Positions 27,333 to 35,838 of a stretch of 64,000 bases of DNA are shown piece after piece. The position numbers were made by a program, and so were the translations under genes. The first letter of the stretch is position 1, and every line of letters starts with the position of its first letter. Source of the DNA: Pseudomonadota bacterium (GTDB taxonomy: Bacteria; Pseudomonadota; Gammaproteobacteria; Burkholderiales; Burkholderiaceae_C); assembly GCA_021808445.1 (NCBI GenBank), contig JAKBBP010000001.1, positions 124,001-188,000 of the forward strand, read 5' to 3'. The notes beneath the pieces are model-generated. The model was not told where the DNA came from, did no database searches, and saw only the letters and a list, made by a program, of their open reading frames with translations.

Positions 27333-27998
27333 TCAGGGACTGTCGGCCTCGCGAGCGGCGCTCAGGTGGATGGTGCGGGTCATCACCCGGTCGGTCCAGG
27401 CCACGGCCAGCGCCGACAGCAGGAAGGTGATGTGGATGACGGTCTGCGCCACCAGCGCCTTGACGCTGTAGGCATCGGCGTTGATGAACGTGCGCAGCAG
27501 ATGGATGGACGAGATGCCGATGATGGCCATGGCCAGCTTGACCTTGAGCACCGAGGCATTGACATGCGACAGCCATTCCGGATGGTCGGGATGCTGCTCC
27601 AGGTAGGTGCGCGACACGAAGGTCTCGTAGCCACCGACGATGACCATGATCAGCAGGTTGGCGATCATCACCACGTCGATCAGGCTCAGCGCCACCAGCA
27701 TGATGGTGGTCTCGCCGAGTCGCGCGGACCCCGGGCCGGCCTCGGCCGCGACCGCGGCCGCCTGGCCGGCAGCCTGCCCCTCCAGCAGATGCTGCAGCGC
27801 CAGCTGGCTGCCCATGGCCGCGCGCACCAGGTCGATCAGTTCGGCCCAGAAATGCACCACGTACACGCCGAGGGCGACGATCAGCCCGAGGTACAGCGGC
27901 AGTTGCAGCCAGCGGCTGAGGAACAGCAGGCGCGCGACCGGAGGGATCGGCGGGGTGGCGGGCGCGGGGGCGGGGGCGGGATGCGGGGCTTGGCTCAT
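27333..27998 (-). CDS. UPF0114 (YqhA-like) inner-membrane protein
   Basis: 221-residue multi-pass membrane protein of the UPF0114/YqhA family, function unknown. An Ala/Pro-rich N-terminal tail (PAPAPAPATPP) is followed by helices around LPLYLGLIVALGVYVVHFW, IMLVALSLIDVVMIANLLIM, a central amphipathic stretch, and VIHITFLLSALAVAW. The family signature GGYETFVSR is present. An Ala/Gly-rich insert separates helices 1 and 2. Start set at the ATG at 27998. It is 77 bp upstream of fumarase on the same strand and divergent from acs. Confidence 0.85.
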   Translation of the reverse strand: MSQAPHPAPAPAPATPPIPPVARLLFLSRWLQLPLYLGLIVALGVYVVHFWAELIDLVRAAMGSQLALQHLLEGQAAGQAAAVAAEAGPGSARLGETTIMLVALSLIDVVMIANLLIMVIVGGYETFVSRTYLEQHPDHPEWLSHVNASVLKVKLAMAIIGISSIHLLRTFINADAYSVKALVAQTVIHITFLLSALAVAWTDRVMTRTIHLSAAREADSP

Positions 27999-28281
27999 GG
28001 AGGCTGGCTTCGGGCGGACGGTGCGGCGGCGGCGGCGCGCCCGGCCTGGGCGGCGCCTTGGTACGCCGCGAATGATTCCAAGTGTAAGCGCTTGGTCTCG
28101 CCGGGGCATTGCGTGCAGCCAAGTCACCAGCGGCGTCGCGTTGCGCGACGTCAGGGCGCTGTAAGAGCCGGGAGTACACAATCGGACTTCCACAGCCTAC
28201 AGTGGGACCGGACAGCGGGCGCGCGAGGGCCCGCCGGGTACCCGAACGCGGCACCGACCGCCCAACACTCTGGAGACAGCC
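27999..28281. promoter_or_regulatory. Divergent region between UPF0114 gene and acs
   Basis: 283 bp without a gene. It contains the dyad CCAAG-N8-CTTGG at 28078-28095. A sequence CTGGAGACAGCC before 28282 is the acs ribosome binding site. No clear -35/-10 or sigma-54 element was found. Confidence 0.35.
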
Positions 28282-30264
28282 ATGAGCGAACAACAAGCCC
28301 CCGAACACCACCCGCTGAAGACCTATTACCCGTCGGCAAAGGCGGTGGAGGGCGCGCGCATCTCGGGCATGGACGCGTACCGCGCGCTCGTGGACGAGGC
28401 TGAACGCGACTTCGAGGGTTTCTGGGCACGCCTGGCGCGAGAGGGGCTGAGCTGGCACAAACCCTTCACCCACACCCTGGACGCCAGCGGCGCGCCCTTC
28501 TACAAGTGGTTCAGCGACGGGCTGATCAACGTGTCGTACAACTGCCTGGACCGCCACGTGGAGGCCGGCAAGGGCGAGCGCACCGCGATCGTGTTCGAGT
28601 CCGACGACGGCAAGGTCACGCGCGTGAGCTACCGAGAGCTGCTCGAGCGCACCTGCAAGATGGCCAACGGCCTCAAGAGCCTTGGGGTGAAAAAGGGCGA
28701 CCGCGTGGTGATCTACATGCCCATGTCGGTCGAGGGTGTCGTGGCGATGCAGGCCTGCGCGCGCATCGGCGCCACGCACTCTGTCGTGTTCGGCGGTTTC
28801 TCGGCACAGTCCCTGCGCGACCGCATCGAGGATGCCGGGGCGGTGCTGGTGATCACCGCCGACGAGCAGCGTCGCGGAGGCAAGTCCCTGGCCCTGAAGG
28901 CCATCGTCGACGAGGCCCTGGCGCTGGGAGGCTGCGATACCGTGCGCAACGTGGTCGTGTATCGCCGCACAGGCGGCAATGTCGCCTTCAATCCCAAGGG
29001 CGACCTGTGGCTGCACGAGCTGGTCGAGGCGCAACCCGCGCAGTGCGCGCCCGAGTGGGTCGAGGCCGAGCATCCGCTGTTCCTGCTCTATACCTCGGGA
29101 TCCACGGGCAAGCCCAAGGGCGTGCAGCACTCCACCGCGGGCTACCTGCTGTGGGCCCAGCTGACCATGCAGTGGACCTTTGACATCCGTCCCGACGACC
29201 TGTTCTGGTGCACCGCGGATATCGGCTGGGTCACCGGGCACACCTACATCACCTACGGGCCGCTGGCCTGCGGCGCCACCGAGATCGTGTTCGAGGGCGT
29301 GCCGACCTTCCCGGACGCGGGGCGGTTCTGGAAAATGATCCAGGATCACAAGGTCACGATCTTCTACACCGCGCCCACGGCCATCCGCTCGTTGATCAAG
29401 GCGGCCGAGGCGAACCCCGCCGCGCATCCGCGCAATTACAAGCTGGATTCGCTGCGCATCCTGGGTACCGTGGGCGAGCCGATCAACCCGGCTGCCTGGG
29501 AGTGGTACTACGAGAACATCGGCGGCAGCCGCTGCCCGGTGGTCGATACCTGGTGGCAGACCGAGACGGGCGGGCACATGATGACCCCGCTGCCGGGCGC
29601 CACCCCGATGGTGCCGGGTTCGTGCACCCTGCCGCTGCCGGGCGTGTTCGCCGAGGTGGTCGATGAGACCGGGCACGACCTGCCCTGGGGCACCGGGGGC
29701 ATCCTGGTGATCAAGAAGCCCTGGCCGTCGATGATCCGCACCATCTGGGGCGACCCGGAGCGTTTCAAGAAGAGCTATTACCCTGAGGAGCTCAAGGGCT
29801 ACTACCTGGCCGGCGACGGCGCCATCCGCGATCCCAACACCGGGTACTTCACCATCACCGGCCGTATCGACGACGTGCTCAACGTGTCGGGCCACCGCAT
29901 GGGCACGATGGAGATCGAGTCGGCGCTGGTGTCGCATCCGCTGGTGGCCGAGGCCGCGGTGGTCGGGCGTCCGGACGAGCTCACCGGCGAGGCCATCTGC
30001 GCCTTCGTGGTGCTCAAGCGTCCGGTGCCCACGGGCGAGGAGGGGGTGCAGATCGCCAACGAACTGCGCAATCACGTCGGGCGCGAGATCGGCCCCATCG
30101 CCAAGCCCAAGGACATCCGCTTCGGCGACAACCTGCCGAAGACGCGTTCGGGCAAGATCATGCGCCGTCTGTTGCGCACGCTGGCCAAGGGCGAGCAGAT
30201 CACCCAGGACACCTCGACCCTGGAAAACCCCGCCATCCTGGAGCAGCTGGCCCGCAACCACTGA
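28282..30264 (+). CDS. acsA: Acetyl-CoA synthetase
   Basis: 660-residue AMP-forming acetate--CoA ligase: acetate + ATP + CoA to acetyl-CoA + AMP + PPi. ANL-superfamily motifs: [17 protein letters not shown] (P-loop-like), [12 protein letters not shown] (adenylate binding), the hinge region around [11 protein letters not shown] and [16 protein letters not shown], and the acetylatable lysine in TRSGKIMRR. Length and the WTCADIGW-like [15 protein letters not shown] segment fit Acs better than propionyl-CoA synthetase. The gene is monocistronic. Confidence 0.94.
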   Translation: MSEQQAPEHHPLKTYYPSAKAVEGARISGMDAYRALVDEAERDFEGFWARLAREGLSWHKPFTHTLDASGAPFYKWFSDGLINVSYNCLDRHVEAGKGERTAIVFESDDGKVTRVSYRELLERTCKMANGLKSLGVKKGDRVVIYMPMSVEGVVAMQACARIGATHSVVFGGFSAQSLRDRIEDAGAVLVITADEQRRGGKSLALKAIVDEALALGGCDTVRNVVVYRRTGGNVAFNPKGDLWLHELVEAQPAQCAPEWVEAEHPLFLLYTSGSTGKPKGVQHSTAGYLLWAQLTMQWTFDIRPDDLFWCTADIGWVTGHTYITYGPLACGATEIVFEGVPTFPDAGRFWKMIQDHKVTIFYTAPTAIRSLIKAAEANPAAHPRNYKLDSLRILGTVGEPINPAAWEWYYENIGGSRCPVVDTWWQTETGGHMMTPLPGATPMVPGSCTLPLPGVFAEVVDETGHDLPWGTGGILVIKKPWPSMIRTIWGDPERFKKSYYPEELKGYYLAGDGAIRDPNTGYFTITGRIDDVLNVSGHRMGTMEIESALVSHPLVAEAAVVGRPDELTGEAICAFVVLKRPVPTGEEGVQIANELRNHVGREIGPIAKPKDIRFGDNLPKTRSGKIMRRLLRTLAKGEQITQDTSTLENPAILEQLARNH

Positions 30265-30272
30265 GCTTGCAC

Positions 30273-30299
30273 GCGGGCGGGCGCAAAGCGCTCGCCTGC
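30273..30299 (+). terminator. 12-bp stem hairpin after acs
   Basis: GCGGGCGGGCGC (30273-30284), loop AAA, then GCGCTCGCCTGC (30288-30299). All twelve positions pair, two of them as G-T wobble. It begins 9 bases after the acs stop. No T-run follows, so strength as an intrinsic terminator is uncertain. Confidence 0.55.
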
Positions 30300-30312
30300 A
30301 CATGCCTGCCGC

Positions 30313-30348
30313 GCGGCTTGCCGCGCAGCTTGCCACGCAGCTTGCCAC
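30313..30348. repeat. 12-bp tandem repeat between acs and arnD
   Basis: Three copies of GCAGCTTGCCAC in tandem (first copy GCGGCTTGCCGC differs at two bases) in the space between convergent acs and arnD. No function is apparent. Confidence 0.7.
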
Positions 30349-30380
30349 TGCGTGGCCCCTGCCGCCCTGGAGCCCCTGGC

Positions 30381-31280
30381 TCAGGCGGCGGGCAGCGGCA
30401 CCGCCAGCATTCCGCTGCGCCCCGGCACGCTGCCCATGCCCACCTCGCGTACCGGGAGTTCGCGGGGGTTGAGCGTGGCCGCGTAGCCGCCCAGCGTGCC
30501 GATGCGCATTCCAGCGGCCATCCAGCCCTGCAGCAGCGCCTCGAACACGGGGCTGAGCTGCCCTCCCTCGAGTTCGGCGTGCAGCGTGTAGACATGGTCA
30601 CGCCCGTCCAGGGACAGGCGCAGCACATGTTCGGCCACGTTGTCGGCGCCGATGCCGTCCAGGCCGATCAGCTCGTCCAGCGTGGGCAGCGTGGTCGGAA
30701 GCTGCGGGACCTCGAGCACGCGCTGGCCGATGCGCGGCAGGAAGGGGGCGTCACCGCGGCAGTCCGAGGCCAGGCTGAAGCCCAGCTCCTGCTCGAGTTC
30801 ATAGGCCTGCGGATTCATCTGCCAGCCGGCCGCGCCGTGCACCTCCGGCGCGCGCCCGAACACCTCCCCGAAACGCTGGATCGCCAGTTGCAGCTGGCGC
30901 CGCGTCCATTCGCGGTCGCGATGCGCCACGTGATCCTGCCACAGCACGTGGTCCCAGGTATGCACGCCTACTTCGTGGCCGGCACGCCAGCAGGCGCGCA
31001 TCGGCTCGGCCGCGCGGCGGCCGATGTCGGGGCCGGGCAGCAGCGTGCCGTACAGCAGGGTTCGCAGGCCATAGTTGCTCCCCACCGAGGTGCGACGCAC
31101 CTTGGCGAGGAAACCGGGACGGAAGATGCGCTTGAGCGCCCGACCGGTGTGGTCCGGGCCGAGGCTGAACAGGAAGGTCGCGCGCAACTCGTGGCGCGCC
31201 AGCTGGCGCAGCAGCGCGGGCACCCCCTCGAGGGTGCCGCGCAGCGTATCCACGTCGACCTTGAGGGCGATGCGGGGCAT
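30381..31280 (-). CDS. arnD: ArnD-type 4-deoxy-4-formamido-L-arabinose-phosphoundecaprenol deformylase
   Basis: 299-residue polysaccharide-deacetylase-family enzyme that removes the formyl group from undecaprenyl-phosphate Ara4FN, giving the donor Ara4N for lipid A. It begins MPRIALKVDVDTLRGTLEGVP, with the metal Asp in KVDVDT. The paired histidines lie in GHEVGVHTWDHVLWQDH. Further matches are RAPEVHGAAGWQMN and EVPQLPTTLPTLDEL. Last gene of the seven-gene minus-strand arn operon, 28 bp after the ArnA dehydrogenase. Confidence 0.92.
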   Translation of the reverse strand: MPRIALKVDVDTLRGTLEGVPALLRQLARHELRATFLFSLGPDHTGRALKRIFRPGFLAKVRRTSVGSNYGLRTLLYGTLLPGPDIGRRAAEPMRACWRAGHEVGVHTWDHVLWQDHVAHRDREWTRRQLQLAIQRFGEVFGRAPEVHGAAGWQMNPQAYELEQELGFSLASDCRGDAPFLPRIGQRVLEVPQLPTTLPTLDELIGLDGIGADNVAEHVLRLSLDGRDHVYTLHAELEGGQLSPVFEALLQGWMAAGMRIGTLGGYAATLNPRELPVREVGMGSVPGRSGMLAVPLPAA

Positions 31281-31308
31281 GAAGGGCTCGAAGCTGTGGG
31301 GTCGGGTT

Positions 31309-32364
31309 TCAGTTCCCGGTCTCGTCCACCAGCGCGCGGGCCTGCGCGATCTGGCCGCGGTAGGCCTCGAAAATCTTGCGCAGCGCGGTGTCCATGTCGG
31401 TGCGTGGCGCCCAGGAGAGGTCGCGCATGGTGTTGGCGATCTTGGGCACGCGGTTCGGAACGTCCTGGTAGCCGGCGCCGTAGTAGGCGCCGGAGCTGGT
31501 CTCCACCAGTTGCACCTTGTGCGCGGTCTCGGCGTATTCGGGGATGCTGGCGGCCATGCGCAGCATGCGCTCGGCCAGGTCGCGCACCGAATGGTTGTTG
31601 GCCGGGTTGCCGATGTTGTAGATCTGGCCGCTGGCCACTCCGGCCGGGTTCTCGATGATGCGCATCAGCGCGTCGATGCCGTCGTCGATGTCGGTGAAGG
31701 CGCGCTTTTGCATGCCGCCGTCGACCAGGCTGATGTTCTCGCCGCGCACGATGTGTCCCAGGAACTGGGTGACCACGCGCGAGCTGCCTTCCTTGGCCGA
31801 GAAAATGGTGTCAAGCCCCGCGCCGATCCAGTTGAAGGGGCGGAACAAGGTGTAATCCAGCCCTTCCTGCTGGCCGTAGCCGGCGATCACGCGGTCCATC
31901 AACTGCTTGGAACAGGCGTAGATCCAGCGGGGCTTGTTGATGGGGCCGTACACCAGCGGCGAGGCCTCCGGATCGAACTCTCCATCCGGGCACATGCCGT
32001 AGACCTCGGAAGTCGAGGGGAACACCAGGCGCTTGCGGTGCTTCACGGCAGCGCGCACGATCGGAAGGTTGGCTTCGAAGTCCAGCTCGAACACGCGCAG
32101 CGGCGCCTTCACGTAGGTGGCCGGCGTGGCGATGGCCACCAGGGGAAGGATCACGTCGCATTTGCGCACGTGGTATTCGATCCATTCCCGGTTGATCGTG
32201 ATGTCACCCTCGAAAAAATGGAACCGCGGCTTGTCCAGCAGGTCGGCGATGCGGTCGGTGTTCATGTCCATGCCGTACACCTCCCAGTCGGTGGTGCCGA
32301 GGATGCGCTTGGACAGATGGTGGCCGATGAAGCCGTTGACTCCGAGGATCAGGACTTTTTTCAT
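31309..32364 (-). CDS. arnA: UDP-glucuronate oxidative decarboxylase (ArnA C-terminal domain as separate protein)
   Basis: 351-residue SDR-family enzyme equal to the dehydrogenase half of E. coli ArnA. It converts UDP-glucuronate to UDP-4-keto-pentose. Rossmann motif LGVNGFIGHHLSKRIL. Catalytic pieces are STSEVYG, the YACSK Tyr-x3-Lys pair, and RAFTDIDDGI with the ArnA-type Arg. The formyltransferase half is encoded by the preceding gene, whose stop overlaps this ATG by four bases. So ArnA is split here, not fused. Confidence 0.92.
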   Translation of the reverse strand: MKKVLILGVNGFIGHHLSKRILGTTDWEVYGMDMNTDRIADLLDKPRFHFFEGDITINREWIEYHVRKCDVILPLVAIATPATYVKAPLRVFELDFEANLPIVRAAVKHRKRLVFPSTSEVYGMCPDGEFDPEASPLVYGPINKPRWIYACSKQLMDRVIAGYGQQEGLDYTLFRPFNWIGAGLDTIFSAKEGSSRVVTQFLGHIVRGENISLVDGGMQKRAFTDIDDGIDALMRIIENPAGVASGQIYNIGNPANNHSVRDLAERMLRMAASIPEYAETAHKVQLVETSSGAYYGAGYQDVPNRVPKIANTMRDLSWAPRTDMDTALRKIFEAYRGQIAQARALVDETGN

Positions 32365-33326
32365 GATGTGTGGTGCAAGAGATGGGCGATGCGTTGCGGC
32401 TCCAGGGCCAGTCCGGGCTGCGTGCTGTCCCAGACCTGTTGCAGGTGCAGCACGCCGCCATCGCCGCAGCGGGCCAGCAGTGCACCTGCGCGGACATGCA
32501 GGCCGTGGCCCGCGCCGGGTTCCAGCGCGGCGGCCAGCGCCGGCGCCGCGTGGCGGGCTCGCGCCACCAGCAGGCGGCGCCCGCCGAGCTCGAAAAACGC
32601 CCCGGGATAGGGCGGGGCCACGGCGCGGATGAGGTTGTAGACCTGCGCGGCCGCCAGGCGCCAGTCGATGCGCCCGTCCTCGGGCTTGCGCCCGCCGAAG
32701 TAGCTGCCCTGCTCGAGGCGGTTGGGACGCCGGGGAACTTCGCCGCGAAGCAGCGCGGGCAGGACCTGCCACAGCGCGATCTCGGCGGCCACCGTGACCT
32801 TGTCGAACACCTCGCGCGCGGTGTCATCGGGCAGGATGGGTACCGCCTGCTGCGCGACGATGTCGCCGGCATCGGGCTTGGCCTGCATCAGGTGCAGCGT
32901 GGCGCCGGTCTCGGTCTCGCCGTGCAGCACGGCCCAGTTCACCGGCACGCGCCCGCGGTAGCGCGGCAGCAGCGAGCCGTGCATGTTCAGCGCGGCCACG
33001 CGCGCCGCCTCCAGCACGGCCTGCGGAAGCATGCGCCGGAAGTAGAAGGAGAACACGTAGTCGGCGCGCAGCGCCCGCACCCGCTCGATCTGCGACGCAT
33101 CGAGCCCCTGGTCGACCAGCACGACCGGAATCCCATGTTCGGCGGCCACGTCGGCCACCCGTTCGAACCAGAGGTTCTCGCCCGGGTCGTCCGGGTGGGT
33201 GAGCACCAGGTCCACCCGCATGCCGCGTGCCAGCAGCGTGCGCAGGCAGCGTGCGCCCACGTTGTGGTAGGCGAACACCACCGCGCGCATGGCCTGCGCC
33301 GAATCCTGCGGGGGGGCCGGGCTCAT
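32361..33326 (-). CDS. UDP-Ara4N formyltransferase (ArnA N-terminal domain as separate protein)
   Basis: 321-residue folate-dependent formyltransferase equal to the N-terminal half of E. coli ArnA. It formylates UDP-4-amino-4-deoxy-L-arabinose. It begins with FAYHNVGARCLRTLLARG and carries the catalytic Asn/His in LNMHGSLLPRYRGRVPVNW and the Asp in KPDAGDIV. A C-terminal FMT-like domain follows. Start and stop both overlap the flanking genes by four bases, showing tight coupling between arnC and the dehydrogenase half. Confidence 0.9.
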   Translation of the reverse strand: MSPAPPQDSAQAMRAVVFAYHNVGARCLRTLLARGMRVDLVLTHPDDPGENLWFERVADVAAEHGIPVVLVDQGLDASQIERVRALRADYVFSFYFRRMLPQAVLEAARVAALNMHGSLLPRYRGRVPVNWAVLHGETETGATLHLMQAKPDAGDIVAQQAVPILPDDTAREVFDKVTVAAEIALWQVLPALLRGEVPRRPNRLEQGSYFGGRKPEDGRIDWRLAAAQVYNLIRAVAPPYPGAFFELGGRRLLVARARHAAPALAAALEPGAGHGLHVRAGALLARCGDGGVLHLQQVWDSTQPGLALEPQRIAHLLHHTS

Positions 33327-34300
33327 CTCGCCTGCGCCGCGTCCGCGGCCGCGGTGTCGTCGAGCACGGCCTGCACCACGTAGCGCGGACGCCCGCGCAC
33401 CTGTTCGTAGATGCGCCCGATGTACTCGCCCAGCAGCCCCATGCTGAACAGCAGCACGCCGAGCAGGCAGAAGGTGATGGCGAACAGCGTGAACACGCCC
33501 TGTACCTGCGAGCCGAACAGCAGCCGGTCGATCATCAGAAGCACGAACAGCGCGCCCGAAGCCAGCGCCAGCGCGATGCCCAGAAAGGACATGAACTGCA
33601 GCGGGATCAGCGAGAAGCCGGTCACCAGGTCGAAATTCAGGCGCACCAGCTTGAACAGCGAATACTTGGATTCGCCCGCCGCGCGCTCCTCATGCCCCAC
33701 CTCGATTTCCGTGGGGTTCAGGGAGAAGGTGTAGGCCAGCGCGGGCACGAAGGTGTTGACCTCGTTGCAGCGATTGATGGTGTCGACCACGTGGCGCCCG
33801 TAGGCCCGCAGCATGCAGCCCTGGTCGGTCATGCGCACATGGGTGATGGTCTCGCGCAGCCGGTTCATCCACATGCTGGCATTGCGCCGGAACCAGCTGT
33901 CCTGGCGCTGGCGCCGGATGCTGCCGACGTAGTCGTGGCCCTCGCGCATCTTGGCCACCAGCCTGCCGATCTCCTCCGGCGGATTCTGCAGGTCGGCGTC
34001 CAGCGTGACGATGATCTCGCCGCGGCAATGCTCGAAGCCGGCCAGGATGGCCATGTGCTGGCCGTAGTTGCCGTTGAACAGGATCACCCGGGTCACGTCC
34101 GGGCGCTGGCGCTGCTGCGCCGCCAGCAGCGCCGCCGAGCGGTCGCGGCTGCCGTCGTTGATGAAGATCACCTCGTAGCGCTCGCCCAGCGCATCGAGCG
34201 CCGGGTACAGGCGGGCGAACAGGGCACCCAGGCCGTCCTGCTCGTTGTATACGGGCACGACCACCGAAAGTGCGGGCTGGATGGAAGGCTGCTGGCTCAT
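33323..34300 (-). CDS. arnC: Undecaprenyl-phosphate Ara4FN transferase
   Basis: 325-residue family 2 glycosyltransferase that moves Ara4FN from UDP to undecaprenyl phosphate. The GT-A domain begins SVVVPVYNEQDGLGALFARL. The metal motif is in VTLDADLQNPPEEI, and RMTDQGCMLRAYGR matches ArnC. Two C-terminal membrane helices (FMSFLGIALALASGALFVLL and FAITFCLLGVLLFSMGLL) hold it at the inner membrane. It overlaps arnB and the formyltransferase gene by four bases each. Confidence 0.94.
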   Translation of the reverse strand: MSQQPSIQPALSVVVPVYNEQDGLGALFARLYPALDALGERYEVIFINDGSRDRSAALLAAQQRQRPDVTRVILFNGNYGQHMAILAGFEHCRGEIIVTLDADLQNPPEEIGRLVAKMREGHDYVGSIRRQRQDSWFRRNASMWMNRLRETITHVRMTDQGCMLRAYGRHVVDTINRCNEVNTFVPALAYTFSLNPTEIEVGHEERAAGESKYSLFKLVRLNFDLVTGFSLIPLQFMSFLGIALALASGALFVLLMIDRLLFGSQVQGVFTLFAITFCLLGVLLFSMGLLGEYIGRIYEQVRGRPRYVVQAVLDDTAAADAAQAR

Positions 34301-35457
34301 ACCCCGAATTCTCGCAGCACTGCCGAAAGTTCACGAAGCACCCGCTCGACGTCCCCGTCGCGCATCGCGGGAAACAGCGGCAAGGTGAGAATGCCGGCAC
34401 CGATGCGCTCGGCGTGCGGGAAGTCCCCCGGAGCGAAGCCGAGCTTGCGGTACAGGCTGAACAGGTGGATGGGCGGATAGTGCACGCCGGTGCCGATGCC
34501 GCGGTCCTTCAGCGCCTGCATCACCGCGGCGCGCGGCGCCTGCTCGGGCAGCACCACCTGGAACATGTGCCAGTTGGAGTCCGCGAACTCGCGCGGCGGC
34601 AGCTGCAAGCCGCGCGCGCCCAGTCCGGCTGCCTCGGCGGCCTCGAAGTAGGCCCGCGCCAGCTCGCGCCGGCGCGCGTTGAAGGCCTCCACGCGCTGCA
34701 GCTGGCCCCAGCCCACGCGGGCGGCCACGTCGGTCAGGTTGGCCTTGCCGCCCACCAGGTCGACGTCCATGCCGTCGAGGCCGAAGCGCCTCACCCCCTG
34801 CAGGCGGTAGCGCTCGGCCAGCGCGGGGTCGGCGTCGGCGGGAAGCACCAGGCAGCCGCCCTCGATGCTGGTGGCATTCTTGTTGGGGTGGAAGCTGAAG
34901 GAGGCGAAGTCCCCGAAACTGCCCACGCGGCGCCCGCGCCAGCTGCTGCCGATGGCCTGCGCAGCATCCTCCAGCACCCGCAGGCCGCGGCGAGCGGCGA
35001 TGTCGTACAGGCGATCCAGGTCGCAGGGCAGGCCGGCCAGGTGCACCGGGAGCAGCACCCGCGTGCGCGGGCCGATCGCCGCCTCGACTTGCCCGACGTC
35101 GAGGTTGCGGGTGAGCGGGTCGATGTCCACGAACACCGGGCGCGCGCCCACCGTCAGGATCACGTTGGCCGTGGCCACCCAGGAAAGCGGACTGGTGATG
35201 ACCTCGTCGCCCGCGCCGACGCCCATCATGCGCAGCGCGATCTCCATGGTGACGGTGCCGGAATTGAAGGCGCGCACCGTGCGTCCCCCGAAGTACTCCG
35301 ACAGGGCCTGCTCGAAGCGCGCATTCCATGGCCCGGTGGTCAGCCAGCCCGAGCGCAGGACCTCGACCACCCCGGCGATGGTCTGCTCGTCGATGTCGGG
35401 TCGGGTGAAGGGCAGGAATTCGTCGGCCTGGCCGCCGGCGGCGTGGAGGGAGGACAT
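34297..35457 (-). CDS. arnB: UDP-4-amino-4-deoxy-L-arabinose aminotransferase
   Basis: 386-residue PLP enzyme of the DegT/DnrJ/EryC1 family. It transfers an amino group from glutamate to UDP-4-keto-pentose. It contains FLPFTRPDIDEQTIAGVVEVL near the start, the GSGTVTM-like NSGTVTMEIALRMMGVG, VLEDAAQAIGSSWRG, and the PLP lysine in FSFHPNKNATSIEGG. It sits 9 bp after the ArnE/F-like gene and overlaps arnC by four bases. Confidence 0.94.
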   Translation of the reverse strand: MSSLHAAGGQADEFLPFTRPDIDEQTIAGVVEVLRSGWLTTGPWNARFEQALSEYFGGRTVRAFNSGTVTMEIALRMMGVGAGDEVITSPLSWVATANVILTVGARPVFVDIDPLTRNLDVGQVEAAIGPRTRVLLPVHLAGLPCDLDRLYDIAARRGLRVLEDAAQAIGSSWRGRRVGSFGDFASFSFHPNKNATSIEGGCLVLPADADPALAERYRLQGVRRFGLDGMDVDLVGGKANLTDVAARVGWGQLQRVEAFNARRRELARAYFEAAEAAGLGARGLQLPPREFADSNWHMFQVVLPEQAPRAAVMQALKDRGIGTGVHYPPIHLFSLYRKLGFAPGDFPHAERIGAGILTLPLFPAMRDGDVERVLRELSAVLREFGV

Positions 35458-35466
35458 GGAAGGCTT

Positions 35467-35838
35467 TCAGGTACGGGCGAGCAGGACGACGCCGGCGATG
35501 ATGATGGCGATCCCCAGCAATTTCTGCGCACTCAGGGATTCTCCGAACAAGCCCCATGCGGCGAAGGCGGTGACCACGTAGCCCAGCGAGAGCATCGGGT
35601 AGGCGATGGACACCTGCACGCGGGTCAGCGCGAGGATCCACACCACCACCGAGATCCCATAGCAGGCCAGGCCGGCGAGGATTTGCCACTGCATCGCGAA
35701 ATGCAGTCCGGCGCGCAGGATATGGCCGGCGGTGAAGGTGAAATGGCCGGCGGTATCGGCGCCGGCCTTGATGAGCAGTTGGGCGGCGGCGTTGAGCATC
35801 ACGCCGGTGAGCACGAGCGCGAAGGCCACGGGGGTCAA
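35467..35838 (-). CDS. ArnE/ArnF-like small EamA transporter
   Basis: 123-residue, four-helix, SMR/EamA-type membrane protein. In E. coli the ArnE-ArnF heterodimer flips undecaprenyl-phosphate-Ara4N across the inner membrane; here only one such gene is present, so a homodimer is possible. Helices include VAFALVLTGVMLNAAAQLLI and KLLGIAIIIAGVVLLART. I chose the TTG at 35838: it overlaps the arnT stop (TTGA) and has AGGAG 8 bases before it. A GTG at 35829 is the alternative. Confidence 0.85.
   Translation of the reverse strand: MTPVAFALVLTGVMLNAAAQLLIKAGADTAGHFTFTAGHILRAGLHFAMQWQILAGLACYGISVVVWILALTRVQVSIAYPMLSLGYVVTAFAAWGLFGESLSAQKLLGIAIIIAGVVLLART

Noticed and set aside
30313..30348. CRISPR-like repeats
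   Set aside because: Units are contiguous 12-mers without spacers; no cas genes in the window.
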